DNA from: an uncultured Bacteroidota bacterium
GTDB taxonomy: Bacteria; Bacteroidota; Bacteroidia; Bacteroidales; P3
DNA length: 64,000 bases
Assembly: GCA_902784465.1 (NCBI GenBank)
Contig: CACZUZ010000002.1
Location: forward strand, 19,391-83,390
Direction: 5' to 3'
Within the stretch, counting starts at the first letter, position 1, and each line of letters starts with the position of its first letter. The position numbers and the translations under genes are program-made. The notes beneath the pieces were generated by a model. That model was not told the origin of the DNA. It made no database searches and saw nothing but the letters and a program-made list of their open reading frames with translations. Positions 35,294 through 43,876 of this stretch are shown in pieces.

Positions 35294-36364
35294 TTATATG
35301 ACAAGTTTCACACGGAAGCCGCGCTTGGTGGGTTCTTCCACTACCTGCTGGCACAGTTTAGCTAACTCGTTCCGTTGTTCGTCGGTCAGGGGCGTGGCGG
35401 TCATCTTCTCCACCATGAAATCCAAGGCGGTGACACCCGATTGTTCGCTGTGAGTGATGCGGACGGTGATGGGGCGGTAGGCGGCCATCACGTCGTCGAG
35501 CATCTTGTCCACCAGCAGTTGCGCCGTTTCCTGCTTCTCGCTGATGCTGTATTTGTAGCAGAAGGCGTTGATGGCGGAGTGCATTCCGAGGAAGTCGAAG
35601 TCGGGGCCGCCGATCTCGAACACTTTCTTGCGGATGCGCTGCACGAAAGCTTTGGTGGCGCTGTGGACGGGCGCCTCGAAGATTTGTTGCGGGGTGCCGT
35701 CCTCGTGGATGTATCCGTCGTACATGAAGAAGATGCGTGTGCTCACGTCGTAGGCGAACTTCATCTCGTGCGTGACGATGAGCATGGTCATGCCTTCGTC
35801 GGCCAACTGGCGGATGACGCTGAGCACCTCGCCGACCATCGTCGGGTCGAGGGCCGAAGTGGGTTCGTCGAAGAGGATGACATCAGGCTTCATGGCCAAG
35901 GCGCGGGCGATGGCCACGCGCTGCTTCTGCCCGCCAGAGAGGGAGGCGGGGTAGACGTCGGCCTTCTCGGCGAGGCCTACCTTGCGCAGCAGCGCCAGCC
36001 CCTCTTCGCGTGCCTTCTCGGGCGCCAGGTGGAGCAGCTGGCAGGGGGCGAAGGTGACGTTTTCGAGCACGGTCTTGTGCGGGAAGAGGTTGAAGCTCTG
36101 GAAGACCATGCCCATCTTCTGCCGCATCTTGTGGACGGGGTAGCCGCGGGCGAGGATGTTTTCGCCGTCGAAGATGATCTCGCCGCCGGTGGGCGGGTCG
36201 AGCAGGTTGAGGGCGCGGAGGAAGGTGCTCTTGCCAGTGCCCGAGGGGCCGATGATGGAGATGACCTCGCCGCGGTGGATGTCGGCGTTGATGTCCTTGA
36301 GGACCCTTAGGACCTTGCCGTCGGGCCCCGTAAATTGCTTGCTGAGGTGCTTTATCTGTATCAT
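35294..36364 (-). CDS. Amino-acid-type ABC transporter ATPase with C-terminal extension
   Basis: A 356-residue ATPase of the GlnQ/HisP group. Walker [10 protein letters not shown] is near residue 39, the Q-loop in [19 protein letters not shown], the signature [15 protein letters not shown], Walker [14 protein letters not shown] and the H-loop LIVTHEM. It powers uptake through the fused permease/binding protein encoded just upstream. Family members usually end near residue 250; here about 100 more residues follow (from roughly [15 protein letters not shown] to RVKLVI), predicted mixed alpha/beta, which I cannot assign. The spacer before it carries four palindromes at 23-bp spacing. Confidence 0.92.
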   Translation of the reverse strand: MIQIKHLSKQFTGPDGKVLRVLKDINADIHRGEVISIIGPSGTGKSTFLRALNLLDPPTGGEIIFDGENILARGYPVHKMRQKMGMVFQSFNLFPHKTVLENVTFAPCQLLHLAPEKAREEGLALLRKVGLAEKADVYPASLSGGQKQRVAIARALAMKPDVILFDEPTSALDPTMVGEVLSVIRQLADEGMTMLIVTHEMKFAYDVSTRIFFMYDGYIHEDGTPQQIFEAPVHSATKAFVQRIRKKVFEIGGPDFDFLGMHSAINAFCYKYSISEKQETAQLLVDKMLDDVMAAYRPITVRITHSEQSGVTALDFMVEKMTATPLTDEQRNELAKLCQQVVEEPTKRGFRVKLVI

Positions 36365-36389
36365 GATTGTGTCTGTGTTTTCTTGGTCT

Positions 36390-36481
36390 GTAATTCCAAG
36401 TATACTATCTTGGGTATTCTTAGTATACTATCTCTACCCTTCTTAGTATACTATCTTTACCCAACTTAGTATACTAACTTT
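36390..36481. repeat. Four 23-bp direct repeats centred on AGTATACT
   Basis: AGTATACT palindromes start at 36399, 36422, 36445 and 36468, exactly 23 bases apart, embedded in similar TTCTTAGTATACTATCT-like units. They fill most of the 124-base spacer between the fused permease gene and the ATPase gene of the same leftward operon. Confidence 0.92.
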
Positions 36482-36488
36482 TTGGGGC

Positions 36489-38015
36489 TTAGTTTCCCAT
36501 CTGTTCCAGCACCTCCTGCCCGAAGACTTTTGCGGCCTCGCCCTTGCGGGTGAGAAGCATGATGTGCGACTCCAGGTAGCCCTCGGAGAAGAGTACCTGC
36601 TTCTGCCGTTCCTCGGTGATGCTGATGGAGCCCATGGCCATGTCGGCCTTGCCGGTCTGCACGGCGGGGATTTGCGAGGCAAAGTCCATGATGAGGAACT
36701 CCAGCTGCAGGTCGCGCCGGTTGGCCCACTCGGTGAGGAAGTCGATTTCCATTCCGGAGGGCTTGCCCGAACTGATGAAGCTGAAGGGCGGCATGGCGGG
36801 GTAGATAGTCACCCGCAACTTGCGTCCCTTGCCGTGTTGCCGGGGTACAGGCACCGCCGAGGGGTCGTCGGCCGTGCGCCAGCGTTCATAAATCTGCTGG
36901 TAGGTGCCGTCGGCGCGTATCTCGGCCAGGAAACTGTCGAACTCCTGCTTCAGTTCTCTGTTGTCCAACTGAAAGCAGGCCCCGATGGGCATCGGTGGCA
37001 GTCCAGACTCCACGGCGTCCACCTTCGACTCAATCTCTCGGTTGAAAAACACCGTCAGGTTCTCGGCACCCGCCACATCGACCTTGCCGCTCTCCAGGGC
37101 CGCCAGTTCGTCAGTGGTGTTGGACAGCCGCATGATGTCGGCGTCGGGCGCCATCTCGCTGATGGCGATGTCCTGTATGCTGCCGATGACCACGCCCACA
37201 CGCTTGCCGCTGAGGGCCTTGAAGACAACCGGGACATCCTTTTCGTTTTCGTTATCGTTTTCGTTGCTCAGCATCGCCGGCAGCCAGCACACCGTCCCGG
37301 CCACGGCCAGCGCCACCGCCGCCACCACGGCCTTCGTGCACCGCCGCTCGACCAGCGACCGCAGCAGCAGCCCGATGAGCCACGCCATGATGAAATAGAT
37401 GATGGCCGTCACGATGAGGGGGAAGAAGGCATCGAAGGTGCGCGAGCGGATGAGGTCGGAGGCGCGCGTCATGTCGGCCACGGCGATGTAGCCCACGATG
37501 CTCGTGCCCTTCAGCAGGCTGATGACCTCGCCTTGATAGACGGGCATAACGGCCTTGACAACCTGCGGAAGCACAATCTTGAAGAAGGTCTGCCGACGTG
37601 TGTATCCCAAGGCAAGTCCAGCCTCGGTCTGCCCGCGGTCGATACCTTCAATGGCGGTGCGCAGCATCTCGCTGACGTAGGCCGCCATGTTCAAGGCGAA
37701 GGTGACGATGGCCACCACGATGCCTGTGGCGTTCACCGGTGCCATTACCACATAGTACATCAGCATGAGCACCACTAGCACGGGCGTGCCGCGCATGATG
37801 TCGATATACACCTTGGCGGTGGTGCTTACCCATTTTCGGCGGCTCATGCGCATCCAGCACACCAAACCGCCTAACAGTGTGCCAAAAATGGCGGCACAGA
37901 AGGTGATGAGCAGTGTCACCTGCAGGCCGTCGAGAATCATCCTGTAGCGGTCATCGGTAATGAGGTTGTTCGTAAAACTCTCGGCTATGCTTCCGATAAT
38001 GTTCAATAATACCAT
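36489..38015 (-). CDS. Amino-acid ABC transporter permease fused to a rearranged substrate-binding domain
   Basis: A 508-residue fusion. Residues 25-222 are a HisM/GlnP-type permease with the EAA loop around 123-174 (GIDRGQTEAGLALGY ... LLKGTSIVG). A further hydrophobic segment (229-247) and an acidic linker (NENDNENEKD) lead to the binding part. There the order is unusual: 268-380 matches the second lobe and final helix of a family 3 binding protein (LSGKRVGVVIGS ... RADGTYQQIYERW), while 399-492 matches the first lobe (KLRVTIYPAMPPFSF ... MGSISITEERQKQVLFSEGY). This is a circular permutation or two partial domains in tandem. It starts 2 bases after the cstA stop. Confidence 0.9.
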   Translation of the reverse strand: MVLLNIIGSIAESFTNNLITDDRYRMILDGLQVTLLITFCAAIFGTLLGGLVCWMRMSRRKWVSTTAKVYIDIMRGTPVLVVLMLMYYVVMAPVNATGIVVAIVTFALNMAAYVSEMLRTAIEGIDRGQTEAGLALGYTRRQTFFKIVLPQVVKAVMPVYQGEVISLLKGTSIVGYIAVADMTRASDLIRSRTFDAFFPLIVTAIIYFIMAWLIGLLLRSLVERRCTKAVVAAVALAVAGTVCWLPAMLSNENDNENEKDVPVVFKALSGKRVGVVIGSIQDIAISEMAPDADIMRLSNTTDELAALESGKVDVAGAENLTVFFNREIESKVDAVESGLPPMPIGACFQLDNRELKQEFDSFLAEIRADGTYQQIYERWRTADDPSAVPVPRQHGKGRKLRVTIYPAMPPFSFISSGKPSGMEIDFLTEWANRRDLQLEFLIMDFASQIPAVQTGKADMAMGSISITEERQKQVLFSEGYLESHIMLLTRKGEAAKVFGQEVLEQMGN

Positions 38016-38017
38016 TG

Positions 38018-39544
38018 TTATTCTTGTGTTTTAGTTATTGATTTGTTTAAGCACTTCATCGAACACAAGTTCGTCGTCGAGCCAGGCCTTAACGTCGCTT
38101 TCGTTTTCCGATACCACACCGCGAACCACGCGATAGCCACCAACACGCAAAGGCCGCCCAGCGGATAGCCGATGCTGATGGGCAGGCCGAGTATCTGCTT
38201 CGAGACGAAGAAGTAGGTGGAGCAGACGGCGGTCATGAAAAGTGCCGGAATCAGGGTGATCCAGAAGCATTTGCGTTCTTGCACTAAATAAACGGTCAAG
38301 GCCCAAAGGGTGAAGACGGCGAGGGTTTGGTTGAAGAAGCCCATGTACTGCCAAATGATGTTGAAGCCGTTAGGGTTGGCTATCTGCCACACCAGCATGG
38401 CGATGGAGATGGCGAAAAGCGGCAGGCAGATGAAAAGACGCTTGCGGACGGGGGTTTGGTCGATTTTCAGCCAGTCGGCCACGATGAGGCGGCCGGAGCG
38501 GAAAGCAGTGTCGCCGCTGGTGATGGGTGCGGCCACCACGCCTAACATGGCCAATACTGCACCGAAGGCACCTAACCAGTCGCGGCTCACGAGATGCACT
38601 ACCGCCGGTGCCGAAGTGGAGAAGCCGTTGGAGCCTTCAATGAGGTCGTAGCCGGGCGTGGGGGTGGCGTAGAAAAACCACATGCCTATCGTGGCCCAAA
38701 TCAAGGCCACCAAGCCTTCGGTCACCATGGCGCCGTAGAAGACACGGCGACCCATGCGCTCCGTCTTCAGGCAGCGACCCATCAGCGGGCTTTGCGTGGC
38801 ATGGAAGCCCGACACGGCACCGCAGGCCACGGTGATGAAGAGGGCAGGGAAGATGTGGTCGGTCCAACGTTCTGGGTCGGCTTTGGCGCCCATGTCGTAG
38901 AAATGGCTCCACAACTCGGGCAGGTGTGGCATCTTGACGAAAAGCACCACCATCAACGCTACGGCCATGAAAACCAGCGCCACGGCAAACACTGGATAAA
39001 CCTTGCCGATAATCTTGTCGATGGGCAGCATCGTGGCTATGACATAGTAAGCGAAGATGATGATGACCCACATCATGGTGTCGCCGCCAATCAGATGCAG
39101 TATCGCTGCCGGAGAGTAAACAAACACGGTGCCTCCGACAAGCAAAGTCAACAAGGTCAGGGCCAGCGCGACGCTTTTCGTCCACTTGCCCAAGTATTTC
39201 CCGATGATTTCCGGCAGGCTTGCGCCGCCGTTGCGCATCGAAGTCATGCCGCTCAGGTAGTCGTGTACGGCTCCGGCGAAGATGGTGCCGAGGACGATCC
39301 ACAGGTAGGCCACGGGACCGAACTTGGCACCCATGATGGCACCGAAGATGGGGCCTGTGCCGGCAATATTGAGGAACTGGATCATGTAAACCTTCCAGTT
39401 GGGAAGCACCATGAAGTCAACGTTGTCGCGCTTGGCAATGGCTGGCGTCACGCGGTCGTCGGGGCCAAATACCCGCTCCACGAAACGCCCGTAGAACAAG
39501 TAGCCCAGAATCAGGACGGCAAGGCTAATGATGAAGGTAATCAT
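38018..39544 (-). CDS. cstA: CstA-family carbon starvation / pyruvate transporter
   Basis: A 508-residue polytopic inner-membrane protein of the CstA family. Typical stretches are VLILGYLFYGRFVERVFGPD near the N-terminus, MIQFLNIAGTGPIFGAIMGA, DYLSGMTSMRNGGASLPE and FHATQSPLMGRC. Family members take up pyruvate or peptides during carbon limitation. It is shorter than the ~700-residue E. coli protein, as is usual in Bacteroidetes. It sits upstream of the amino-acid ABC genes with a 2-base gap, so all three probably share one transcript. Confidence 0.92.
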   Translation of the reverse strand: MITFIISLAVLILGYLFYGRFVERVFGPDDRVTPAIAKRDNVDFMVLPNWKVYMIQFLNIAGTGPIFGAIMGAKFGPVAYLWIVLGTIFAGAVHDYLSGMTSMRNGGASLPEIIGKYLGKWTKSVALALTLLTLLVGGTVFVYSPAAILHLIGGDTMMWVIIIFAYYVIATMLPIDKIIGKVYPVFAVALVFMAVALMVVLFVKMPHLPELWSHFYDMGAKADPERWTDHIFPALFITVACGAVSGFHATQSPLMGRCLKTERMGRRVFYGAMVTEGLVALIWATIGMWFFYATPTPGYDLIEGSNGFSTSAPAVVHLVSRDWLGAFGAVLAMLGVVAAPITSGDTAFRSGRLIVADWLKIDQTPVRKRLFICLPLFAISIAMLVWQIANPNGFNIIWQYMGFFNQTLAVFTLWALTVYLVQERKCFWITLIPALFMTAVCSTYFFVSKQILGLPISIGYPLGGLCVLVAIAWFAVWYRKTKATLRPGSTTNLCSMKCLNKSITKTQE

Positions 39545-39549
39545 AGTGG

Positions 39550-39666
39550 TCAGAGGGTTGCCATCTTGTGGTGGTTAATTCCAAGTTTTTCTCCTAATAA
39601 ACGGGCGATTACGCCGCCGCCCGTGCCGCATTCGCGGTTGATGGTGATGATAGTGTTGTCATTCAT
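39550..39666 (-). pseudogene. Truncated cytidylate-kinase-like gene (N-terminal fragment)
   Basis: The ATG at 39666 opens 38 codons that begin as in Bacteroidetes cytidylate-kinase-like proteins: MNDNTIITINREC, then GTGGGVIARLLGEKLGI with the P-loop-like glycine run, and then stop after six unrelated residues (HKMATL). Family members are around 200 residues, so only the N-terminus survives. The break is 5 bases before the cstA start, suggesting a deletion that joined cstA to this leader. Confidence 0.65.
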
Positions 39667-40189
39667 AGTGTGAAACAATTTAGCGGTGTTTGTTGTACGA
39701 CATGGATGCCGCAGGAGAGGCCTTCCGGTACAGTAATTTTCAAAATCCTCCAGAAAGAGATCTACAATTCTGTCGACAGTGTGTGGGAGGGAAGTGTCTC
39801 CGGCAACGTGGGGAGTAATATTTGTTTTCCAATAGGGCCGTGAGTTTTTTACAATATTATTCCTTGGCATTCCAAGAAAATGAATGCCAATTTAACAAAA
39901 ACACACGGCTACCTCGAATTCCCGAAAACACTAATTTACATTCATTTTCGTCCGCATAGCCCGTATTTTGTACGAAAAATAAAACTATGCAAAGATATAA
40001 AAAAGCACATACAAAAAAAAAAAAAAAAAAAAGAAAATAAGTCCCAACTGAAAAAGATAGGCTTTGAAGTATACAAAAAGAGGATTGAATTAATACAAAA
40101 AGGATAACAAAAAACCGCAAAATACACATACAGGTAAAGGAGAAGTTGATTGCTATCCTCTGGGCGAGGTGGGCGGGGGTGGACGGAGG
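39667..40189. other. Long spacer with A20 tract and a leftward promoter box
   Basis: This 523-base stretch holds no convincing gene. It contains a run of 20 A (40013-40032) and a leftward TATCTTTG box at 39990-39997 that could drive the truncated kinase fragment and cstA. Bases 39667-39870 keep an open leftward frame continuous with the kinase fragment, without recognisable homology. Confidence 0.6.
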
Positions 40190-40918
40190 CTAATAATAGG
40201 TGAGGGAGCGGGAGATGGAGTACATCGGGGTCCCGTTTAAGGAATAGCGGCAGAGGATCCAGTTGCCGTGGCTGTCGAAGGAGTAGCTGCGCTTTTCGAC
40301 GGTTGTCTCCTTTTCGTTGTCGTTGTAGAAGGTCTGGGTACGCTTGATGAGGTTGCCGCGACGGTCGTACTGCCGATGCTCTTCCCAGAGGAGTAGCTCG
40401 TCGGAGGTATACTGGCGGACGGTCTTGAGGCGTTCCTTCTTGTCGTAGTCGGAGACGGTACGCTTGACGACCGCGCCACTGTCGGCATGATAGGTATACT
40501 CGACGCTCTGCACCAAGTTGCCGCCGCGACCGTAGATGCAGTGGGTGGTGGCGATGAGACGGCCGCGGAGGTCGAACTGGCGGAGCTCCAGCACGTCGCC
40601 ATCGTAGTCGAACTTATACTGGCGGTTGACGGAAAGGGCCTCGAGAGTGAGGGGGTAGGCGGTGACCTTCTCACCGCCAAAGCCTCGCTTGCGGTATTCG
40701 GTGAGCTTGCCGAGGGAGTCGAAGAGATAAGTCTCCTGGAAGTTGTTGTCGTTGCCAGACTGGTAGCGTTGGACGACAACCATCTGGCGGGGATTGTCGC
40801 GCAGGTTGTGGCTGGCGCAGGTGGGCTGGAGGAGTTGAGCCTTGTTGTGCTGAGCCGAGAGAAAAGCGGGGAAAGGAAAATAAAAAAACAAAAAGAGGAT
40901 GATGATTTTCTTTAACAT
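40190..40918 (-). CDS. Small exported YD-repeat (RHS-like) protein
   Basis: From ATG 40918 the protein has 242 residues and a signal peptide (MLKKIIILFLFFYFPF ... LSAQ); the longer frame to 41029 begins upstream of the promoter box. The mature part has about seven YD-type repeats (TYLFDSLGKLTEYRK, LRQFDLRGRLIAT, SDYDKKERLKTV, RQYDRRGNLIKRT, YSFDSHGNWI). Unlike full RHS proteins it has no shell-sized repeat array and no toxin tip. It is probably a cell-envelope protein with sugar-binding or structural role; no function is assigned. It is divergent from dapB. Confidence 0.82.
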   Translation of the reverse strand: MLKKIIILFLFFYFPFPAFLSAQHNKAQLLQPTCASHNLRDNPRQMVVVQRYQSGNDNNFQETYLFDSLGKLTEYRKRGFGGEKVTAYPLTLEALSVNRQYKFDYDGDVLELRQFDLRGRLIATTHCIYGRGGNLVQSVEYTYHADSGAVVKRTVSDYDKKERLKTVRQYTSDELLLWEEHRQYDRRGNLIKRTQTFYNDNEKETTVEKRSYSFDSHGNWILCRYSLNGTPMYSISRSLTYY

Positions 40919-40947
40919 TGGGTAATCTTGATATAAAAACAGAAATG

Positions 40948-40955
40948 CAAAGATA
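40948..40955 (-). promoter_or_regulatory. -7 box for the YD-repeat gene
   Basis: Leftward TATCTTTG, 30 bases before the ATG at 40918. Divergent from the dapB box at 41039. Confidence 0.65.
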
Positions 40956-41038
40956 GGGAAAAAAACTAAGTTATAAATGGTTAATGTGCAAAAAAACACG
41001 AAAAGAAACAATGGAGTGTTTGTTTTCAATATTTTTTG

Positions 41039-41046
41039 TATTTTTG
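41039..41046 (+). promoter_or_regulatory. -7 box for dapB
   Basis: TATTTTTG, 92 bases before the dapB ATG. An upstream TTTG at 41019-41022 is spaced 16 bases, shorter than ideal. Confidence 0.6.
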
Positions 41047-41137
41047 CAACGCAAAAGATGCCGTTTCACGGGATGCTGAAACAGGCCTTTTCGAAGAAGT
41101 AGAACTTGAATTAACAGAAAAAACGACAATAGCAGAC

Positions 41138-41833
41138 ATGAAAATTGCACTGATAGGATATGGGAAGATGGGGCACGCCATTGAGGCGCTTGCCATTGAG
41201 CGGGGGCACGAGATTGTATGCACCATCGACAACGCCGAAGAGCTGGCGGCGAAGGCGCGGCAGCTGACGGAGGCCGACGTGGCGATAGAGTTCACGATGC
41301 CGTCGGCGGCGGCGGACAACATACGCTACTGCATTGACAACGACATAGCCATAGTGTGCGGGACGACAGGATGGTACGACGCCTACTATGAGCTGGCCAC
41401 GCTGTGCCACAACCGAGGCGGGGCGATGCTGACGGCGACGAACTTCAGCATCGGCATGAACATCATGTTTGCCCTGAACGAGCGGCTGGCACAACTGATG
41501 AGCGGCAGAGACGACTACCGCGTAGACATAACGGAGACGCACCATATCCACAAGCTCGATGCGCCCAGCGGCACCGCCATCACGCTGCGGGAACAGATAG
41601 CGGCGAACAGAGGAGAAGGCCACGGGGAGGAGATACCCATAACCTCGATACGCGAGGGCGAGGTGGCCGGCATCCATACCGTCCGCTACCAGTCGGAGAT
41701 TGACAGCATCAGCATCACCCACGAGGCACACAGCCGCAAGGGGCTGGCACTGGGGGCATTGCTGGCGGCGGAATACCTAAAGGGGAAGAAGGGCGTGTAC
41801 ACGATGAGAGACTGCCTGAACAACAAAGAGTGA
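41138..41833 (+). CDS. dapB: 4-hydroxy-tetrahydrodipicolinate reductase
   Basis: From ATG 41138 the protein has 231 residues and begins MKIALIGYGKMGHAIE, the NAD(P)-binding motif; the open frame from 41036 adds a leader starting at the promoter. The active-site segments ATNFSIGMN and DITETHHIHKLDAPSGTA carry the catalytic histidine and lysine. DapB makes tetrahydrodipicolinate on the lysine and diaminopimelate path, feeding peptidoglycan synthesis. phoH and ispE follow with short spacers. Confidence 0.96.
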   Translation: MKIALIGYGKMGHAIEALAIERGHEIVCTIDNAEELAAKARQLTEADVAIEFTMPSAAADNIRYCIDNDIAIVCGTTGWYDAYYELATLCHNRGGAMLTATNFSIGMNIMFALNERLAQLMSGRDDYRVDITETHHIHKLDAPSGTAITLREQIAANRGEGHGEEIPITSIREGEVAGIHTVRYQSEIDSISITHEAHSRKGLALGALLAAEYLKGKKGVYTMRDCLNNKE

Positions 41834-41872
41834 GCAGGGCGAGAGGAGAATACACAAAGCGAACAGACAAAT

Positions 41873-42892
41873 ATGAACGAACAGGGAAACGAGAAAATAA
41901 TATCGCTGGAAGATATAGACTACAACCACTTTTGGGGTGCCAACGAGCGGATGCTCGACTTTGTGAGGCTGCTGTTCCCTAAGGTGAAGCTGGTGGTGAG
42001 AGGCGAGATGTTGAAGGTGATAGGGGCCGCTGACGACATAGCATTTTTCGAGGATAAGCTCAATGCCATGATGACCTATCACGAGAAGTTTGGCAACCTG
42101 ACGGAGAACGCCATAATGCAGATAATGGAGAACGGAGGAGGGCCTGACAGCGAGCAGAGCGACGAGATACTGGTGCATGGCCGCAACGGCCTGCTTGTGA
42201 AGGCACGCACCCCCAACCAGCGCCGCCTCGTGGAGGCAGTGAAACAGAACGATATGGTTTTTGCCATCGGTCCTGCGGGGACGGGCAAGACATACACCGC
42301 CGTTGCACTGGCTGTGAGGGCATTAAAGAACAAGGAGGTGAGACGCATCATACTGACCCGCCCGGCGGTGGAAGCCGGCGAGAACCTGGGGTTCCTGCCA
42401 GGCGACCTGCGCGACAAGCTGGACCCCTACCTGCAGCCCCTCTACGATGCGCTGCGCGACATGATACCGCAGCAGAAGCTCCTCTCCTACTGGGAAGACA
42501 ACACCATAGAGATAGCGCCACTGGCTTTCATGCGAGGACGCACGCTCGACAACGCCTTCGTGATACTCGACGAGGCGCAGAACGCCACCCAGTCGCAGCT
42601 CAAGATGTTCCTGACACGCATGGGCCGCAACGCCAAGTTTGTGGTGACGGGCGACGTGACGCAGATAGACCTGCCCCGCAACCAGCAGTCGGGTTTGGTA
42701 CATGCCACACAGATACTGAAAGAGATAGAAGGCATAGCGGTGATAGAGCTGGACAACAGCGACGTGATAAGGCACCGCCTGGTGACGAAGATAATAAGGG
42801 CATACGAGAGGGCGACGGAAAGCCAGGAGCAGAAAAAGCAGCAAAGCGACAGCGAGGGCGGACGGACGCCCTACAAACCAATAAACAATTAA
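41873..42892 (+). CDS. PhoH-family ATPase
   Basis: A 339-residue cytosolic protein. Residues 1-100 are the KH-like N-terminal part typical of the PhoH/PhoL subgroup; the ATPase core has Walker A IGPAGTGKTYTA near 133 and Walker B FVILDEAQNAT, with VTGDVTQIDLP as sensor region. PhoL proteins are linked to ribosome and RNA maturation and often neighbour ybeY; here it sits between dapB and ispE. The precise role is not proven. Confidence 0.93.
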   Translation: MNEQGNEKIISLEDIDYNHFWGANERMLDFVRLLFPKVKLVVRGEMLKVIGAADDIAFFEDKLNAMMTYHEKFGNLTENAIMQIMENGGGPDSEQSDEILVHGRNGLLVKARTPNQRRLVEAVKQNDMVFAIGPAGTGKTYTAVALAVRALKNKEVRRIILTRPAVEAGENLGFLPGDLRDKLDPYLQPLYDALRDMIPQQKLLSYWEDNTIEIAPLAFMRGRTLDNAFVILDEAQNATQSQLKMFLTRMGRNAKFVVTGDVTQIDLPRNQQSGLVHATQILKEIEGIAVIELDNSDVIRHRLVTKIIRAYERATESQEQKKQQSDSEGGRTPYKPINN

Positions 42893-42900
42893 GCCAAAAA

Positions 42901-43680
42901 ATGATTACCTATCCAAACTGCAAGATAAATTTCGGGTTGCACGTAGTGGGGAGGCGCGAGGATGGCTACCATGACCTGGAGACCATCTTCCTGCCGGCGC
43001 CGCTGAGCGACACACTGGAGATAGAGAAGTCGGAGGAGTTCCGCTTCGCACAGGATGGCATAGCGATAGAGGGGAGCGCGGAAGACAATCTGGTGGTGAA
43101 AGCCTACCGGTTGATGCAGAGGGAGACGGGGATTGGAGCGGTGACGATACGGTTGACGAAAAAGATACCCTTCGGAGCCGGACTTGGCGGCGGCAGCAGC
43201 GATGCCGCTTTCACGCTGAAGATGCTCGACGAGCTGTTTGACTTGCAGCTGGGGAGCGCGCGGCTGAAGGGGCTGGCCTCGCAGCTGGGAGCCGACTGTG
43301 CATTCTTCATAGACAACGTGCCGAGTTATGCCACTGGAATCGGTGACATACTTACACCGCTGGGGTTCAACCCAATAGAAGGCATGAAGCTTCGTATAGA
43401 GAAGCCGGAAGGCGAAAGCGTGTCGACGGCCGAGGCCTACAGAGGACTAGGCACAGAGAGAGGGATAGCGGCAGACAGAGAGCGGCGAGTGCTGCTGACA
43501 GAGGCGGCGAAAGAACGGCCCGAGAGGTGGAGAGAACTGATAGTGAACGACTTCGAGAAATCGGTATTTGCAGGACATCCACGGATAGCCGAGATGAAAG
43601 AGCGGTTCTATGACGAGGGGGCGGTTTTCGCGCAGATGACCGGTTCGGGGGCTGCTGTGTTTGGTGTGTGGGAGGCATAG
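42901..43680 (+). CDS. ispE: 4-diphosphocytidyl-2-C-methyl-D-erythritol kinase
   Basis: A 259-residue GHMP kinase. The start ITYPNCKINFGLHVVGRRED, the ATP loop PFGAGLGGGSSDAAFTL and the ending FAQMTGSGAAVFG are typical. It phosphorylates CDP-methylerythritol in the non-mevalonate isoprenoid pathway; ispF is at 18 kb. It follows phoH by 8 bases. A CGGATTAA-type octamer array begins 14 bases after the stop. Confidence 0.96.
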   Translation: MITYPNCKINFGLHVVGRREDGYHDLETIFLPAPLSDTLEIEKSEEFRFAQDGIAIEGSAEDNLVVKAYRLMQRETGIGAVTIRLTKKIPFGAGLGGGSSDAAFTLKMLDELFDLQLGSARLKGLASQLGADCAFFIDNVPSYATGIGDILTPLGFNPIEGMKLRIEKPEGESVSTAEAYRGLGTERGIAADRERRVLLTEAAKERPERWRELIVNDFEKSVFAGHPRIAEMKERFYDEGAVFAQMTGSGAAVFGVWEA

Positions 43681-43693
43681 AGAGGAAGACAAT

Positions 43694-43807
43694 CGGATTT
43701 TCGGATTGGACGGATTTTCGGATTAACGGATTAACGGATTAACGGATTAACGGATTTTCGGATTTTCGGATTGGACGGATTAACGGATTAACGGATAAAC
43801 GGATTGA
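43694..43807. repeat. Fourteen CGGATTNN octamer-type tandem units
   Basis: Units are CGGATTTT, CGGATTAA, CGGATAAA and CGGATTGA (8 bases) and two 9-base CGGATTGGA. The order shows a partial higher-level repeat. The array fills most of the 196-base gap between ispE and the PCMD gene; the remainder is A-rich without a gene. Confidence 0.9.
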
Positions 43808-43876
43808 TAGAAATTCCCAAAAATAAACATAATAACAAAACAATCACAAAATAATAAAACAACCAAAAAATAGCCC

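Noticed and set aside
36564-37778. 404-codon frame antisense to the fused permease (also 35375-36310 and 38594-39673)
   Set aside because: His/Gly/Asp-rich shadows of well-supported transporter genes.
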